The position numbers were made by a program, and so were the translations under genes. Positions 51,401 to 63,400 of a DNA stretch of 64,000 nucleotides are shown one piece after another. Where the stretch lies: the NCBI GenBank assembly GCA_008694505.1, contig VZDJ01007753.1, positions 27,602,967 through 27,666,966 on the forward strand, in the 5' to 3' direction. How positions within the stretch are numbered: position 1 is the first letter of the stretch; every line of letters begins with the position of its first letter. The DNA is from Cyanoderma ruficeps. Its lineage: Eukaryota; Chordata; Aves; Passeriformes; Timaliidae. The notes under the pieces are model-generated. The model was not told where the DNA came from and ran no database searches. It was given only the letters and a program-made list of their open reading frames with translations.

Positions 51401-54029
51401 ACAGCCAGTGAGGAAGAAAAGGAGCTCCCATTAGCTAGTGAAAGTTCTCACTTATGCACTTGGAAATGCAAAGATTTGGAAAACACAGATCCTAATACTC
51501 AGCTGAATTGCAATAAGGCAAATTATATAGATCACAAGCATTTTAGTTTTGTAGAGCAGCTCCTATACTGACGTTAAAATCATCTTGAAAATGCAGTTTT
51601 CCGGCTACACAGGGAGTGGGGTGCGGTTCAAACCTTCTGTTTCTTCTGAGACATTCAGATCTGTAGGAAGATCTAAAGGTTCCCTGGTCTGGAGATGTAA
51701 GAATGGAGAGAAATAATGGCTCTTCAGCCCAGTGCTTGAGATATCCTCTGGCTAAAGACGGCCTTCCTGATTTTATCCCTTGGTTCAGGAGTGTTTCAAG
51801 ATTTTACCCAGTGACTGTTTAATGGATCCTTTGCATGTTGATGAAAACAGTACTTGCTGCTGAAGGGTTTTTTGTTTTGCAGCAATACTTGTAAATAAGG
51901 AAGCTGCAACTCCCTTCACTCTTCACAGTGAATCAGAGCCTGCTTCATACAGCAGATGACAGAGCAGGATTTGTATTGGGAATATAAAAGTTTCAACATT
52001 TGTAACAGATTGAAATGCACACATTTTTGACTGACATAATGTTTAGTTCTGTGAAAATTGTTTCATCTGTTTAGAACATTTCATTTTGTTTCTTTCCATT
52101 TTTTTATGATATCACTAATGCAAAATAACTCTTTGTTTGTATTAAATAAGTGAATCATAACACTGAATACCAAAACAGTAGAACACACTTAAAAATGTTC
52201 CTAAAAAACTAAAATTACTCTTCAAATGTGGAAATTTTTTTTCTTGTTCTACAGAAATCTGTGTGTAGGGTATTCTTAAGGTATTTGATTAGCTGAGTAA
52301 GGTATTACTTACCTGAGACTATGAAAATTTTTATGGTATGAGTGTAGAGACATTCCATTAAAGGCTATTTTGGATTTTTTAGACCTTATATTCTTAACTA
52401 GGCTTTTCTGGGGGCATTAACACACCTAGCTAAATATATATTTTATTTTTTTAAATTTAATTACAAATGTGTTTCACTTGTCCTACCTTGTACTTCTTAG
52501 ACTAGAGGAAAGAAGCACTATCACAGTAATAGCCATGACTAGGAAAGAAGAAAAAAAGAGCTGAAAGTTCTAATCAAAACTGTAATCAGAAAGATGACAA
52601 ATGGTGAAGACTATTAAATTTTCTTTGCTCCCTTGATGAATTTAATAAAGAACTAATCAAAGATCATTAGAGGGCTTTTGTGCTTGGTGTGCATTGTAGC
52701 TGGATTGCAATTGGAATTTATGTTTTAGTGGTTATCTACAGTTGAATTGGACCTTTAAATCCAGAAAAAGCTATTTTTAGCATTTTTCTTTGAAAATATT
52801 TATTTTAAAATGTCAAATCATTGTATGTTGCTTCTGTGCCTTACACAGTAAAACATAGCCTATTTCATTGTGGTTAGAAATTTTTAAATTTATATCAGTA
52901 TCAGTTTTAGTTTGAATTTTCTAATGATCTTCTTCCTTTTAATTTTGCAAGAAAATTAGGAAAGAGACATTTACTTCCCAGGCAGTTACGTAAGTAATCT
53001 GATTGACAGGACTATTGACAACCTTTAGAACTACATAACAGTATGGAAATTCACCTTTTGCAAATTGTCAGGGTTAACTGAGTGTTCTTAAATTTTAAAG
53101 CGTGCTTCTTTGATCTTATTTTCATATTTCCTGTTTGGTGCTGGAATAATACTTTGTAGATGCAGAAGATGTTGTAGTCTAAGCCATCTATTTTTTTTCC
53201 TTCTGAGTCTCAATATCTGCAGTCACAGGTTGAATAATGAAAGAGACATTGTACTTTCCTTTGGGTGAAATACAATCATAAAGATGGTTGAATATGCTGG
53301 AAGCATGCGCACACTTCGCATACTTAATTTACAGATGGCGACAGTAATGATATGAAAAAATAATCTTCCAGCTCTTTTTAAACTAGCTCTTTGGAGGGTG
53401 CAGTTAGCTGGCAATTTATAGCCAACTGGTTGGTTATGACAGGGTAGAGAATCTGACTTCATGACTTCCATTTCCACTCACCCTTTGTGTCACCTGGGCA
53501 GCTCCTGTCTCATTAACTGGAAAGTGCTTACAACAGTGGGCTTACAATACCTGACCTCAACATCTGATCTATTTGTCTGCTACAGAATACTTTTGCTCTT
53601 ACTATTGCTGTGGCATGTAGGGAGATTTCTTGCAGAAATGTGAAAATATCACATTAATGAAATAATTAAGAGTTGTGAATCTGGTACTACAGAATAGTGT
53701 GGGATCCAAAGTGGCCTTATACGACCTTTTAACATTTTTGTAGGAGTCACGTAGATATGTGAAACCAACTTATTGTGATGGACACATGCAAATTTAGTAG
53801 GGCACTTTGGCAAGAAAGACCATAAGGCTATAAAAGAGAGAAAGAGAGAAGCATGTTCACTCCAATGGAATTTACCTCACATTTAGGCACTACATATCAC
53901 CACATTAGAAATATTTATTCTTATTACTAAACAATGCTACAGATTGAGGTTTTGTGTTGTGTTTGGAGTTTTTTTGGTTGATTGGTTGGGTTTTGAGGTA
54001 GGATGTAAAAATATCTGTATGTGAAGCAG
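39453..54029. other. A+T-rich non-coding DNA, no gene seen
   Basis: About 14.6 kb with no supportable gene. Minor repeats: a GT run at 41995-42007; an imperfect 18-bp tandem repeat (ggtaacacaac...) at about 44692-44727; a T run at about 45778-45790; and a short purine-rich GA stretch near 53836-53850. Transposon-free, mixed-composition stretches such as 42230-42370, 47200-47420, 49780-49960 and 50700-50900 have the look of conserved regulatory DNA, but that is an impression only. The 129-codon open frame at 44372-44761 has no recognisable domain. Confidence 0.5.
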
Positions 54030-54130
54030 TGTGAGGAACCAATTTAGTTTTCATTCAGCCGTTTTCGTTTGCCTCAGCCCTGTTTGTCAGGGCAGTCGGA
54101 GACATGAGGGGAAGGGCGCGTACACGTGCC

Positions 54131-54144
54131 TCTGCAGGGGGCAG
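54131..54144 (+). promoter_or_regulatory. CTCF-like motif inside the solo LTR
   Basis: TCTGCAGGGGGCAG matches the core consensus CCRSYAGRKGGCRS at 12 of 14 positions, with the central AGGGGGCAG intact. LTRs are known carriers of such sites. Binding is untested. Confidence 0.35.
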
Positions 54145-54875
54145 CCAGTGGGGACGCCTCATCTCTGGGGAGACTTCACCTGCCAACGCCTCACATGAGG
54201 CAGTCAGTAGGAGACAACACTGTGGAAGGGCTTCTCCCATCAAGTCGTAAAAAGGTCTCCACCGATAGGCGGCAAAGAGAGTTTGGACTGGACCACTGGT
54301 CTCCTGTCCACGGGCAGGCTTTGGGAGGGTCACGATCCAGCACTGCTGCTCGCTGGGGCCCGCCGCTGCTCCCTGGGGCTCACTGCCGCTCCCTCCTCCC
54401 TCCTTTGCCCTGGGCCCAGCCTGCCTTCTGGCTCTCCTACCCTCGCTGGGTCGTGCTTACCCTTGTGCTTGTCTTGTCTCCCTGTGTCCCTGACCGCCGC
54501 CCTGCCACTTCGCCCCCGCGTCCTTGCCCGGGCTGCCCACATTAGTCCCTGCCGTCCGGATCCAGTCAGTAGTCGCGACCCTCGCCGCGACTCTGTCCAG
54601 GGTCCTGGACCTCACCCACCGCGTGTCCGGAGCCGTCGCCGCGGGAGCCGCGCCCGTGAAGCCGCGCAGGCTCCTTCTGTGCCGGGCACGGCGGGCAGCG
54701 TGTGCATCCCCCGCCGACAGCGCTGCCCTGACCCGCTGGTGGTAACGCCCTCCTTTCCCCTCTGTTTTCTCCATCTCCCTCTCTCCCAGTCCTTTTCCAT
54801 TTTCCTTCCTTCTTTTCTGTCTCTTCTAGCCCTCTTTCGTCTGGGCAACTCATTTTTCTTCTTGTTTTCGTTACC

Positions 54876-54881
54876 AATAAA
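54876..54881 (+). terminator. LTR polyadenylation signal AATAAA
   Basis: AATAAA about 100 bp before the LTR's right end, in the position expected for the retroviral signal marking the R region. It could end transcripts reading through from the left. Confidence 0.65.
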
Positions 54882-55016
54882 CGGTTCTCAGATACAATGT
54901 TTGCCTCATTTGGCTTAATTTCATTCCTGACCACCCATTATTAAAGGAACTCATCGCTGTTCCCCACACTGGAACGTGACAAGCAATAATCTAAGAAACC
55001 CATCAGTCTGCTATGC

Positions 55017-55044
55017 AAAAAAAGAAAAAAAAAAAANAAAAAAA
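55017..55044. repeat. A-rich tract with an ambiguous base
   Basis: A 28-bp run of A interrupted by one G and by the window's only N (55037). It is a simple repeat with uncertain length in the assembly. Confidence 0.95.
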
Positions 55045-55239
55045 GGCTACTTTTTAAGTCTTACGCTTACACTGTAAGAAATAGGTGGCTCTCTTTGATA
55101 GTGATGACGTCCACAAGATTCTTAATGTATATATTTTGACGTGATTATAATTTTGAAGTTATATGCACTGAGACATAGAGACATAATTTTTTTGAAAGTA
55201 TAGTTTGCTTAGGTTTTTTAAATTTGTTTTGGTTTTGCC

Positions 55240-55261
55240 ATTCTGTGTTTAAACACAGAAT
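55240..55261. repeat. 22-bp perfect palindrome with a repeated half-site
   Basis: ATTCTGTGTTT is followed directly by its reverse complement AAACACAGAAT, and the half-site ATTCTGTGTT recurs at about 55264-55273. No transposon context was recognised. Confidence 0.9.
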
Positions 55262-55841
55262 ACATTCTGTGTTCAAACAATAAATTATTAGATTTCTCAG
55301 TCATCGTTTGTGATAAATCCAGCTTTGGGTGATACACTGCGAGGTGGCTTTTTATTTCTCTAGACTAGCAACTTCTAAACAAACTGGGGAACTCTCATAG
55401 TGCCTGGTATTTTGACATATATCCAAGACATTCACTAAGTTATGGAGGTAACAGCACTTCATGAGCGGGTTTAAAATCTGATCTGGAAGAACTTTACATG
55501 TAACAAATGTCAGCCATGGACAGTAATAACCAGGAAAGATCCTGTAAATCATTATGTAAATGGGAAAGGTGCCTCATGTCAGGGGACTCAGAGGACATGG
55601 CAATGGTGTATGAAAATCATTACTTCTTCTATGCAGCAATACGTTATGCAAAGGAGTAAAATATTGACAGTGGGAAAATAACGCTGGGAAGACTGTGGTT
55701 TCCAGGAACACGACAGAATTTGGTACTCAAGCCCTGTCAGAGACTGCATGTGTTCAGTTTCCCGAGCCAATTCCCACATGGGTGCTTACAGCCTGGCCAG
55801 GCCACGCTATCTGCTGAGACAGAGCCCCTCCCCCAGATGTT
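55262..55841. other. Non-coding DNA, no gene seen
   Basis: A+T-rich to mixed composition, becoming more G+C-rich after 55770. No coding, RNA or transposon signal was identified. Confidence 0.5.
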
Positions 55842-55956
55842 GGCCTGTCCATCAATCATGCACTGGGTGGGACTAACCAGTATTTGATTGGCAGGGCTGC
55901 CCATCAATCACACACAGCATGTGCCTAACCCAGCCTCTGATTGGCCAAGCAATCAG
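55842..55956 (+). promoter_or_regulatory. Degenerate ~50-bp tandem repeat with NF-Y/CCAAT-type boxes
   Basis: Unit 1 (55842-55889) and unit 2 (55890-55942) share the order: ggc, tg(t/c)ccatcaatca, a variable middle, (g/c)ctaacc(c)ag, then tttgatt or tctgatt leading into GGC. A partial third unit follows. The unit junctions make TTGATTGGCA (about 55884-55893) and CTGATTGGCC (55937-55946). The latter fits the NF-Y consensus CTGATTGG(C/T)(C/T) and lies in an inverted repeat CTGATTG-6 nt-CAATCAG (55937-55956). GGGGTGGGG just downstream (about 55970-55978) resembles an Sp/KLF site. This is a promoter-like cluster, but no transcript can be inferred from the sequence. It could also be a decayed LTR fragment. 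Confidence 0.5.
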
Positions 55957-57390
55957 CAGTCCCACCTAGGGGTGGGGCCACAAAGATCCATGGGGCCTAC
56001 ATGTATTATTCACTTTTATTTTATTGGAGGATTTTCTAAGTGTGCAGACACTGTTGCAGCCAGAACTGAGTACACCCTGAATTTGAGATGTTAATAGATT
56101 TATTTAATTTTAATTTTTATATGACTGTCATTACTTTTAACCTCTTTGGTCTCCTTTCTCTTCGAGAGGAGTGAAGGACATTACAGCTCTAAGAAATTAA
56201 GGGCTTACCCAGGAAACTAAGAGATAGACCACATAAAAGAAAATATGCTTATCATGAAGCAGCCGGAGAGACTCCTGTGTTTGTGTGGGGGGTTTGCCCT
56301 CCTGAATCATGTGCATTGCTCCTACAGCAGTTCATCTTTGCTCCACTCATGTTCCCAGGGCTGTGCTGAGGCAGAAGAGTGGGGAATAAGAGCTGATGCT
56401 AGGGGAGGGGTGAATCCTTGCAGCAGTGGCAAGGAAGAACTGCCTTGGATTTGCATTCAGTGTCAGGTTTGCTTTTGCTGTGTTGGAGATGGAGGTTGAA
56501 TGCTGCTTTGAGCTCAGGCTGCTGTGTGAAACCTGTCTTCTCAGCAGGGAGACATCCCTCTGGCAGTGGGAAGCATCCCACATCCCAGTTGTGGTACCCC
56601 CACTGTTGTGTGGGACCCCTATCCTGTTCTCACTGTTACATTAGGGCTTTCTCCTCCCTTGGTGAGAGACGGAAAATAGTCCTGTTGCAGGAACGTTGCT
56701 GCTCGACTCATGCCTGACTTTTATATTTCTATCTGGAAATCTTGGAGTGCCTTACCAGGGTCACCCTTACAGCTCAAACCTAGATTTAACTGGCAGCAAA
56801 ACCCCCGTTGTGCCTTACTGTTAGTTTTATGATTGATGATGTTCATTTAATTTTTCATCTGTTGCTGGCCTGGATTGGATTGTAGTACATTAAGTATGAG
56901 CACAGCTATTTATGGATATAGCAGTAAAGGGACTTTTTCCCACTCAGTATTTCCTTTCAACTTCTGCAACTTTTTTTAATTAGAGCAAATGAAGTAAAAA
57001 TAGTAAAATTAGATTTCTAAGCCTGTGTCTTTACACCTAGGTAAAATAAACTGTGGCTAGAGAGAGAAGTTCATGTTTAGATTTCCCCCAAAGCACAGAG
57101 ACAGCAGAGGTGTGACAAAAGTGAGAGTTGGCAGGTGCAGTGTTGTAGATTTCTGCCTGTGCTAGGGAAACTGCTGCTGCAGAAGATCATCTGTGTTGGA
57201 GGCAGAGGTGTGGGGCAGTGGGAACTCCCACAGAGACTCCTGCAGAGGTTGCTGCTCAGATCACAGTGGCTGGGATGTACTCTGGTTCCTGGACTGCATA
57301 CTCAGTGTTTTTTGTGGCTGGAGCTGGCTGGTTTAAAGCTGGAGTGGACATATTTCCAGTCACTACAACACACCCTTCCTGTTGCTCTGC
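55957..57390. other. Non-coding DNA, no gene seen
   Basis: Mixed composition; 56240-56720 and 57110-57360 are somewhat G+C-richer with overlapping short open frames, none recognisable. If the upstream NF-Y cluster is a promoter, a first exon would fall at the start of this stretch. Confidence 0.5.
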
Positions 57391-57432
57391 AGACACACAC
57401 AAACACGCATGTGTGCACACATGCACACACAC
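57391..57432. repeat. Imperfect (AC)n tract containing an 18-bp perfect palindrome
   Basis: AC-rich alternating purine/pyrimidine sequence. The centre, 57407-57424, reads GCATGTGTGCACACATGC, identical to its own reverse complement. It could adopt Z-form or cruciform structure. Confidence 0.92.
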
Positions 57433-60400
57433 TGCACTCATACACAGAGTGTTTTGTTGTTTTTCTTTTTCAAACACATCTGCACGGAGAGGTGGCTTTC
57501 TCTCTCAGTTCCTCTCCAGTCTGTGTGTCTCCTAGTACTACACAGCAGTAAATAAGTGTCTGTTGTTCAGATATTATTCACCTTTCTCTTTTGTTCTAGC
57601 CAATTTTGTTCATACACTGTGCGAAAACAACTCAAGAGATAGGGTTATAATGTTCATTTCTAAGAGCCATAGTTAAGTGTTACATTTGTACTCCTGACTT
57701 GTTATCTTCTATTGCATAATAAAAAGTGAAGAAGCCAAGTACTTTGTTATATAAGTAGAAAATACTTGTGCCCACAATTTAACCCTTCAAACAATATGTA
57801 GGAATCAAAGCATAATACATGGAGTTTTTCAAATTATTGAATGCATTGTAGTACAACTGTAGTACACTGTAGTACTCTCTATAGTTCTACAATCTCAGCA
57901 AGCCAGTTGTGAACTATATCTTATTGATTTTATACTTTTAGCTGACTTTTCTTTACACAACCATTTATGGAAGCATAACATGCTCAGCTTGCTCATAAAT
58001 TAGGCAGTATAACTTTAATAGAAACCATGAAGAGGCTCAAGTCTGAACTGAACATTCTCACTCTATCCACCAATACATACTTTAACATGTTAGAAATTAC
58101 TTTAATTGAGCAGACATTATTAGTGAGCATCTTATGGACACTGAAGGCATTTTTTTTCCTTTTTGTCTCCTTAAATACCTCAGTTATATTGTGCAGAAAA
58201 AAATCATGTCCTAGCCTATTGCATTAACTCTGAAGAAAAAGTTAGGGAATCAAAAGAAATATTCCTTTTGAGAACAGAAAGAGTCATGTCTAGTTTTAGT
58301 GTAAAATATCTTCTTATTTACAAATCTGGGGGGGGAAATAGAAAGTATTTTTTGAGCTTCTATCCTGTTGGTACCTTGTGTACAACTTTAACACAACTCA
58401 TCAGTAATTAGGTATTTGCCATTTAAACCATGCCAAAAGTATCTTAAAACTTCTTTTGTGCTCTTATCATTTTTTAAGGAGCACATTTATACACAAATTG
58501 CTTGGCATCTCTGTATCAAGGCTTTGATCTCCTCCACTATCAATTGTTGGCTCAGGTACAAGAGGCTGTAAAATATACAAAGCTGTCTGCTCCAGACTCC
58601 AGTTGAAATAAAAAAAGGAGTCTGTTTATACACAGCCACTCATTAGCTAAGTCAGTCAATATTTACATATTACAAATATAATGCCTTCTTTGTTAGATAA
58701 ATTATTTAATTCAACATCTATGAAACTTCCTTTCAAGAGACTAACATTTGCAAATAAATAACTTTTTAGTTCCTTAATTATACTTGTAAGCTGAATACCA
58801 TCCTTTTCTTCCTTTCTTTTTTTGGCCCAGCTACTAGGTCAGCTTTGATGAAACATTAAAGAGTGGTTTACAAATACATAAAGCTATTTATGATGTGTTG
58901 CCATACAATGTATTTTTTTTTAAAATGTCATCAAACTGGACAAACAGCTCTTGTGTGCTGTTTTCCAAGTTTGCTGTTAGTGCTATATCCTATAGACGTA
59001 GTCTACCATCATCCAAGAATTAAAGTTCAAGCTTGTAGGACTTGCCAGTTGCCAGCAGCACTGGCAGGTGTCATGCTGATGGAAATGCATGCATGTTGAT
59101 GGCATATGTCTGTTGGTGACTTGTTTCTGGATAATTGCTTTCCAACAAATGAGGGCTAGAAGTGATAGCACCTTTTACCATTTGTGCCTTATAGGACTTT
59201 TTGTTGTTCTCCACAGACCTCTGTGTCTTCTTATTATTTTAGTACTTGAAATGACACGTAAATGTCATGAGTGCATATGGTTATGACAATAAACAAAATA
59301 GTAGCAGCATTTCACAGAAAGAACAGGGAATGAGGGGGAAAGGATTTCTGACCTTATGTGCATACAAGAAAATACAGACATGTATGTTCATGTGTTTCTA
59401 GATACAGAGGATGTTAAATCCTGAGCTTTAGTTAGATTTCCAATATTCTAAAAAAAATAATATGTGTTTGGGGGTTGGGAGGTTTTTTGCACTAAGGTAA
59501 ATTCAGACTGCTTTCAGGATGTCAGCATGTGGCTAAGAATCCTTTTATTTCCCTTTTGTATCTGCACATAAAGAAAAATGTTTTCCTTATATTAAGTATT
59601 TCTAGCAATTTTCTTATATAGCCCTGTCATCCTTGTAACGTTTCTGTCATTAATTATGTTAGTGACATTTTTGTGTAAGTGTTTCAAGACATTTCAGAGA
59701 TGCAAGTGACATAATTTGCAGATGTCACCTCTGACAATTTTAGAATTTTTATGTGTTTCTTTAGTGGCTCTAGTAATGACTGTTATCTTCAGTATTATTG
59801 TACCCAATAGTTGACTGTATGTAGCCATTATTTCCTTAGTGAAAGTCCTTAGCACTATGACACTAAAGCTATGTATGTCCTAAATGAATAAATGAAGAGT
59901 GTTTTGTATGGGCCATGCAGACACAGGTTAGGTTTCCCAATGCAAATAGACATACTCTACAGAGAAGAGTAGAACATAAAGCAGTGTTTTTCATTTTGTA
60001 CTCCTTTAAAAAGGGAGAGAAAAAAAATTACTCTTAGTTTTGCTTCACTCTGAATCATCTGTTTGTGGATATTCCGAGAAATTCCACTGTTGCTAGTGAT
60101 TGACACTTGAAAGATGTATGACCCACCAGCTTTTCATTTGCTTTGTAATCCGTCCAGTTACTGATAGAAGCCCAGGAGAGCCACATAAAATTAAACATAT
60201 GCAGGTGAATTGTTAGAAGGGAAGTGACCAAAAGAGCATGGTCCAATTGACTCTGTGCTGCTAAGATACCTGAGGGACTGGGGCAAAACTCCCTCACAAG
60301 GGTTTGCTGGCTCCTAACAGGATAAAGGGATCACTCGTGTGACCTGTAAACACAGTGAGTCCTAATAGCTTGGTCCCCTGGGGTGTCCTGTCCCTGGTCT

Positions 60401-63400
60401 GGGTCCCTCTTCACCAGCCTACTGTCACCTCTCACAGAGCCAGACGCTGCCAATGCATGGCTGTGGGTAAAGGATCTTTGCTCACTACTCAGCTTGAAAG
60501 GGTGAAGGAGTTTTAGGAGACCAAATGAAATAGGATAAGCAAAAAAATCTTGTGTATAGTGAGGAGAAAGGAGAGAGGGAGAAAGGGATGGGGGAAAATA
60601 GGGTTGGTGGGGTTTTTTTGAGGCTGTCTGCAAATCGGCAGTGATTTGGTGTTTGAGACTTACCTCCTGTGAAAAGTGTTGCTTGAAAAAAGAAGGGTAC
60701 AAATTTTGTGTTGGTGTGAGTGATTACACCCCTCACTGAAGGCTGTTCCCTAGGGCAGATCACAACACTGTGAGCAGCTCACCCCCCACCTGCATCATAT
60801 GTGGGCAGAGGTCCTGTTCAAGCTCCTGAAATGCTCCCCTTCTCTTTTATCCTTTGTGGATACCTACTGCTAATATTTGATCTCTGCCCAGCCTCGGTGT
60901 AGACTGAGCCTCGCAGAGGCTGAGTGCGGGAAGCCTGAGGCAACACCAGAACCAAACCGGGACATTCCTCTCACCACTTGAGAGGTCCGAGTGGTGGGGC
61001 TGACTCACACCTTGTAGCCATCAGGCTCCTGGGGGTGGTGATATTCTGGAGTCTATGTACTTGATTTTAAAGTGGGAGAGAGCTGCAAGATCCTCTCTTC
61101 ATGCAGCATTTCCTTCTTGAAGTGGTGTTACTGTTGGCTCTAAAGAAAGCATGTTCTCATACTAAAGATTACACTAAACCTACTATGTATTATTTATAGA
61201 GTAGCTTCCAGGGAATATTTCCTAATTTGAAGAGAAAGCTTTAGCCCACTTCTAGTGGGTTTTCCTAGTCATATTTGACTACTGTGAAATGATTTCCCAT
61301 TATTAGCATAAAAGTGATCTTTTAGGCTATTGCTCCTTCTACCTTAAAAATGTGAAAGTACGAGTGTAAGGTGTCTTGTGAAAGAAAACAAAATGAGCCA
61401 TTAAGGTTTTTACCTTAATGGTCCTGTGTGCTTCAGACCTGTTCTTCATGATAAGTAATAAAGTTCTTTACATTTTTAATGTTAAACAATGTAATTATAT
61501 TTCAAGCGTTACAGCTGATTGGTGGTGGAAAATTTGGGTTATTTCTCACTATCCATATACACCACATACTGTCTGTACTTTTAATTTGTGTGGACAGTAT
61601 ATCAGAGAATCTCCCCATGCTATCCGAGTTAATCTCATAAAATGTTAGTGTAATCCCTTCACAAATATGTAAATGCAGTACCACTATGGGTCTGGCAAAT
61701 AATAAACAATATGTATCTTATCCTGGGCTTTCCTTCCTGTAATTCTCAGCAATAATTTAGTCCTTGTCTTCCACTCTGAAGGATTTAAATGGAATGACCT
61801 TTATTCTGGTTTTGTTTGCTCTCTATCTACTAAGCAGCTGCAGTGAAGATGAAGACAAACAGTAGATTAACAGTGGTACCTTTTATAAGGCTGATTAGTC
61901 TTAAAATATGCTCAGTGGAAACAAAAAAGCATAAAATGAGGTCTGAGAGGTTTTTACTCTTTTCATTGAAACTGCTGCATTTCTTTCAGTAAGTCACAGA
62001 TACTGACTTTTCAATCAAGTATTTTCTTGGAGAGCAGTTGTTTTTGCCAGCACAGCCTGTATAATATTTCAGAAGTGCAAGGTACGTACTTCTAAAATAA
62101 TTCTACCTTATTTATTTTTCTGGTTCAGATGAGAACTTTGTGGGGAGTTATTAAAAATATTTACTGGTATTTCATATCATCTGTTTTTCGGTGATTATAC
62201 ATATAATCAGCAGTTAAAACCAACAGTAGCACTGCTATGGGTGATAGCTGTAATGGGCGCAGCTGGCATTCCTGCAATTTATAAGCACTTTGCAGAAACA
62301 CATTTTTAACATGTACAAAGTGTGTGAGAGAGAAGTGGCTCGAGACAATGGGTGAACAGCATGGTTTATGGCATGGCTTAACAGCACCTGACAACACCCT
62401 GCAAATTTTAGGACTGGATGTGGGAAATAGTTTATCCATCAGCCAACAAGGCAAAATATACTTACCTGAACTGGTGTCAGTTAAAACCACTGCCTGATAA
62501 AATAATACCTCGAATGGGATTTCTTGTGTTACACCTGTCTGCCCCAAAAGGCTGCTCTGTCTGCAGCACATGGTCTGCTCCCTTTACTCCTTGCCCAAGT
62601 GGAGGGGAAGAAAGCTTGCTGATTTAGCCATCTTGCTAAATCACCCACATCCCCTTCCTGAAGCACCTAGACATTCTTTAGATGTCTCCTATCAAAATCC
62701 TGCCCCAGCCTGACCCTGCTTATCAAGCGCTTGTTGTTCTTTCAGAGGTTTGAAAGGATTACAGCAGATTAGCTAACACAGCTCCTTCCCTTATATTGTT
62801 TTGTGTGACAGTCAGTTCTATAATAAAAATAAAGTAGAATTTTTAAAGCACGTTTTAAGAGTGGACATACTGCTAATATGCTGAATCTCACGTTTTGGTA
62901 CAGTGGAATTAAATTTTGCATTTTTAAAATCTGTGTTTATCAGCAGCTAGCTATTTTTCCCCCTTTTTTTTCCCTGGATTTTTTTAGTTGTAATGAAATT
63001 CAATATCTAATAAAATTCCAGCCTGTGAGAAGCCATTTCACCTGATACAAAATACATGTTTCTGTTTGATATAAACTATGCATAAATATAATTTTTATCT
63101 CGTTTTCTTGCACATTTTGATTTTTAAAACTTATAACTTCATGTACTATCACCTTATATAGTAGCCACAAGATATTTGGGCATTAAAAATCGGGTTTCCT
63201 AGAAGAACTGAAACCACATGAGGGCGATCCACATTAAATGTCTTTGAGGGGGGGAAAAAAAGGAGATAAAATAAGAAGGAGGAAGAAAGGAAGAAAGTAG
63301 CTGCTACAAAGCTGGCATAAAGGCATCAACAAAATGAAATTCCAAGGGAAAGCCAAGCTCCCAAACAAGTCACAAACCTCAATTAATGAGTTAGCAATAA

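Larger units (their letters stand above)
54030..54981 (+). mobile_element. Solo ERV LTR, plus orientation
   Basis: A 952-bp block that is G+C-rich in its middle, starting TGTGAGGAACC and ending GGAACGTGACA, so the ends are TG...CA and partly complementary. Flanking pentamers are agcag (54025-54029) and agcaa (54982-54986), a target-site duplication with one mismatch. AATAAA lies at 54876-54881, placing R and U5 in the last ~100 bp. No primer-binding site follows the right end, so this is a solo LTR left by recombination between two LTRs. The 5-bp duplication fits ERVL- or gamma-type rather than the 6-bp pattern usual for ERVK; class is uncertain. Overlapping G+C-rich open frames (for example 54283-54918) are not genes. 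Confidence 0.8.

Noticed and set aside
54283..54918. 211-codon plus-strand frame and several overlapping minus-strand frames
   Set aside because: They lie inside the G+C-rich body of a solo LTR with stop-poor composition. LTRs of this type do not encode such a protein, and none resembles a known family.
60300..61050. G+C-richer block suspected to be an old LTR
   Set aside because: No TG...CA ends, target duplication, matching partner or recognisable family landmarks could be found.
62161..62571. 136-codon minus-strand frame
   Set aside because: No domain, no homologous family recognised, ordinary A+T-rich context.
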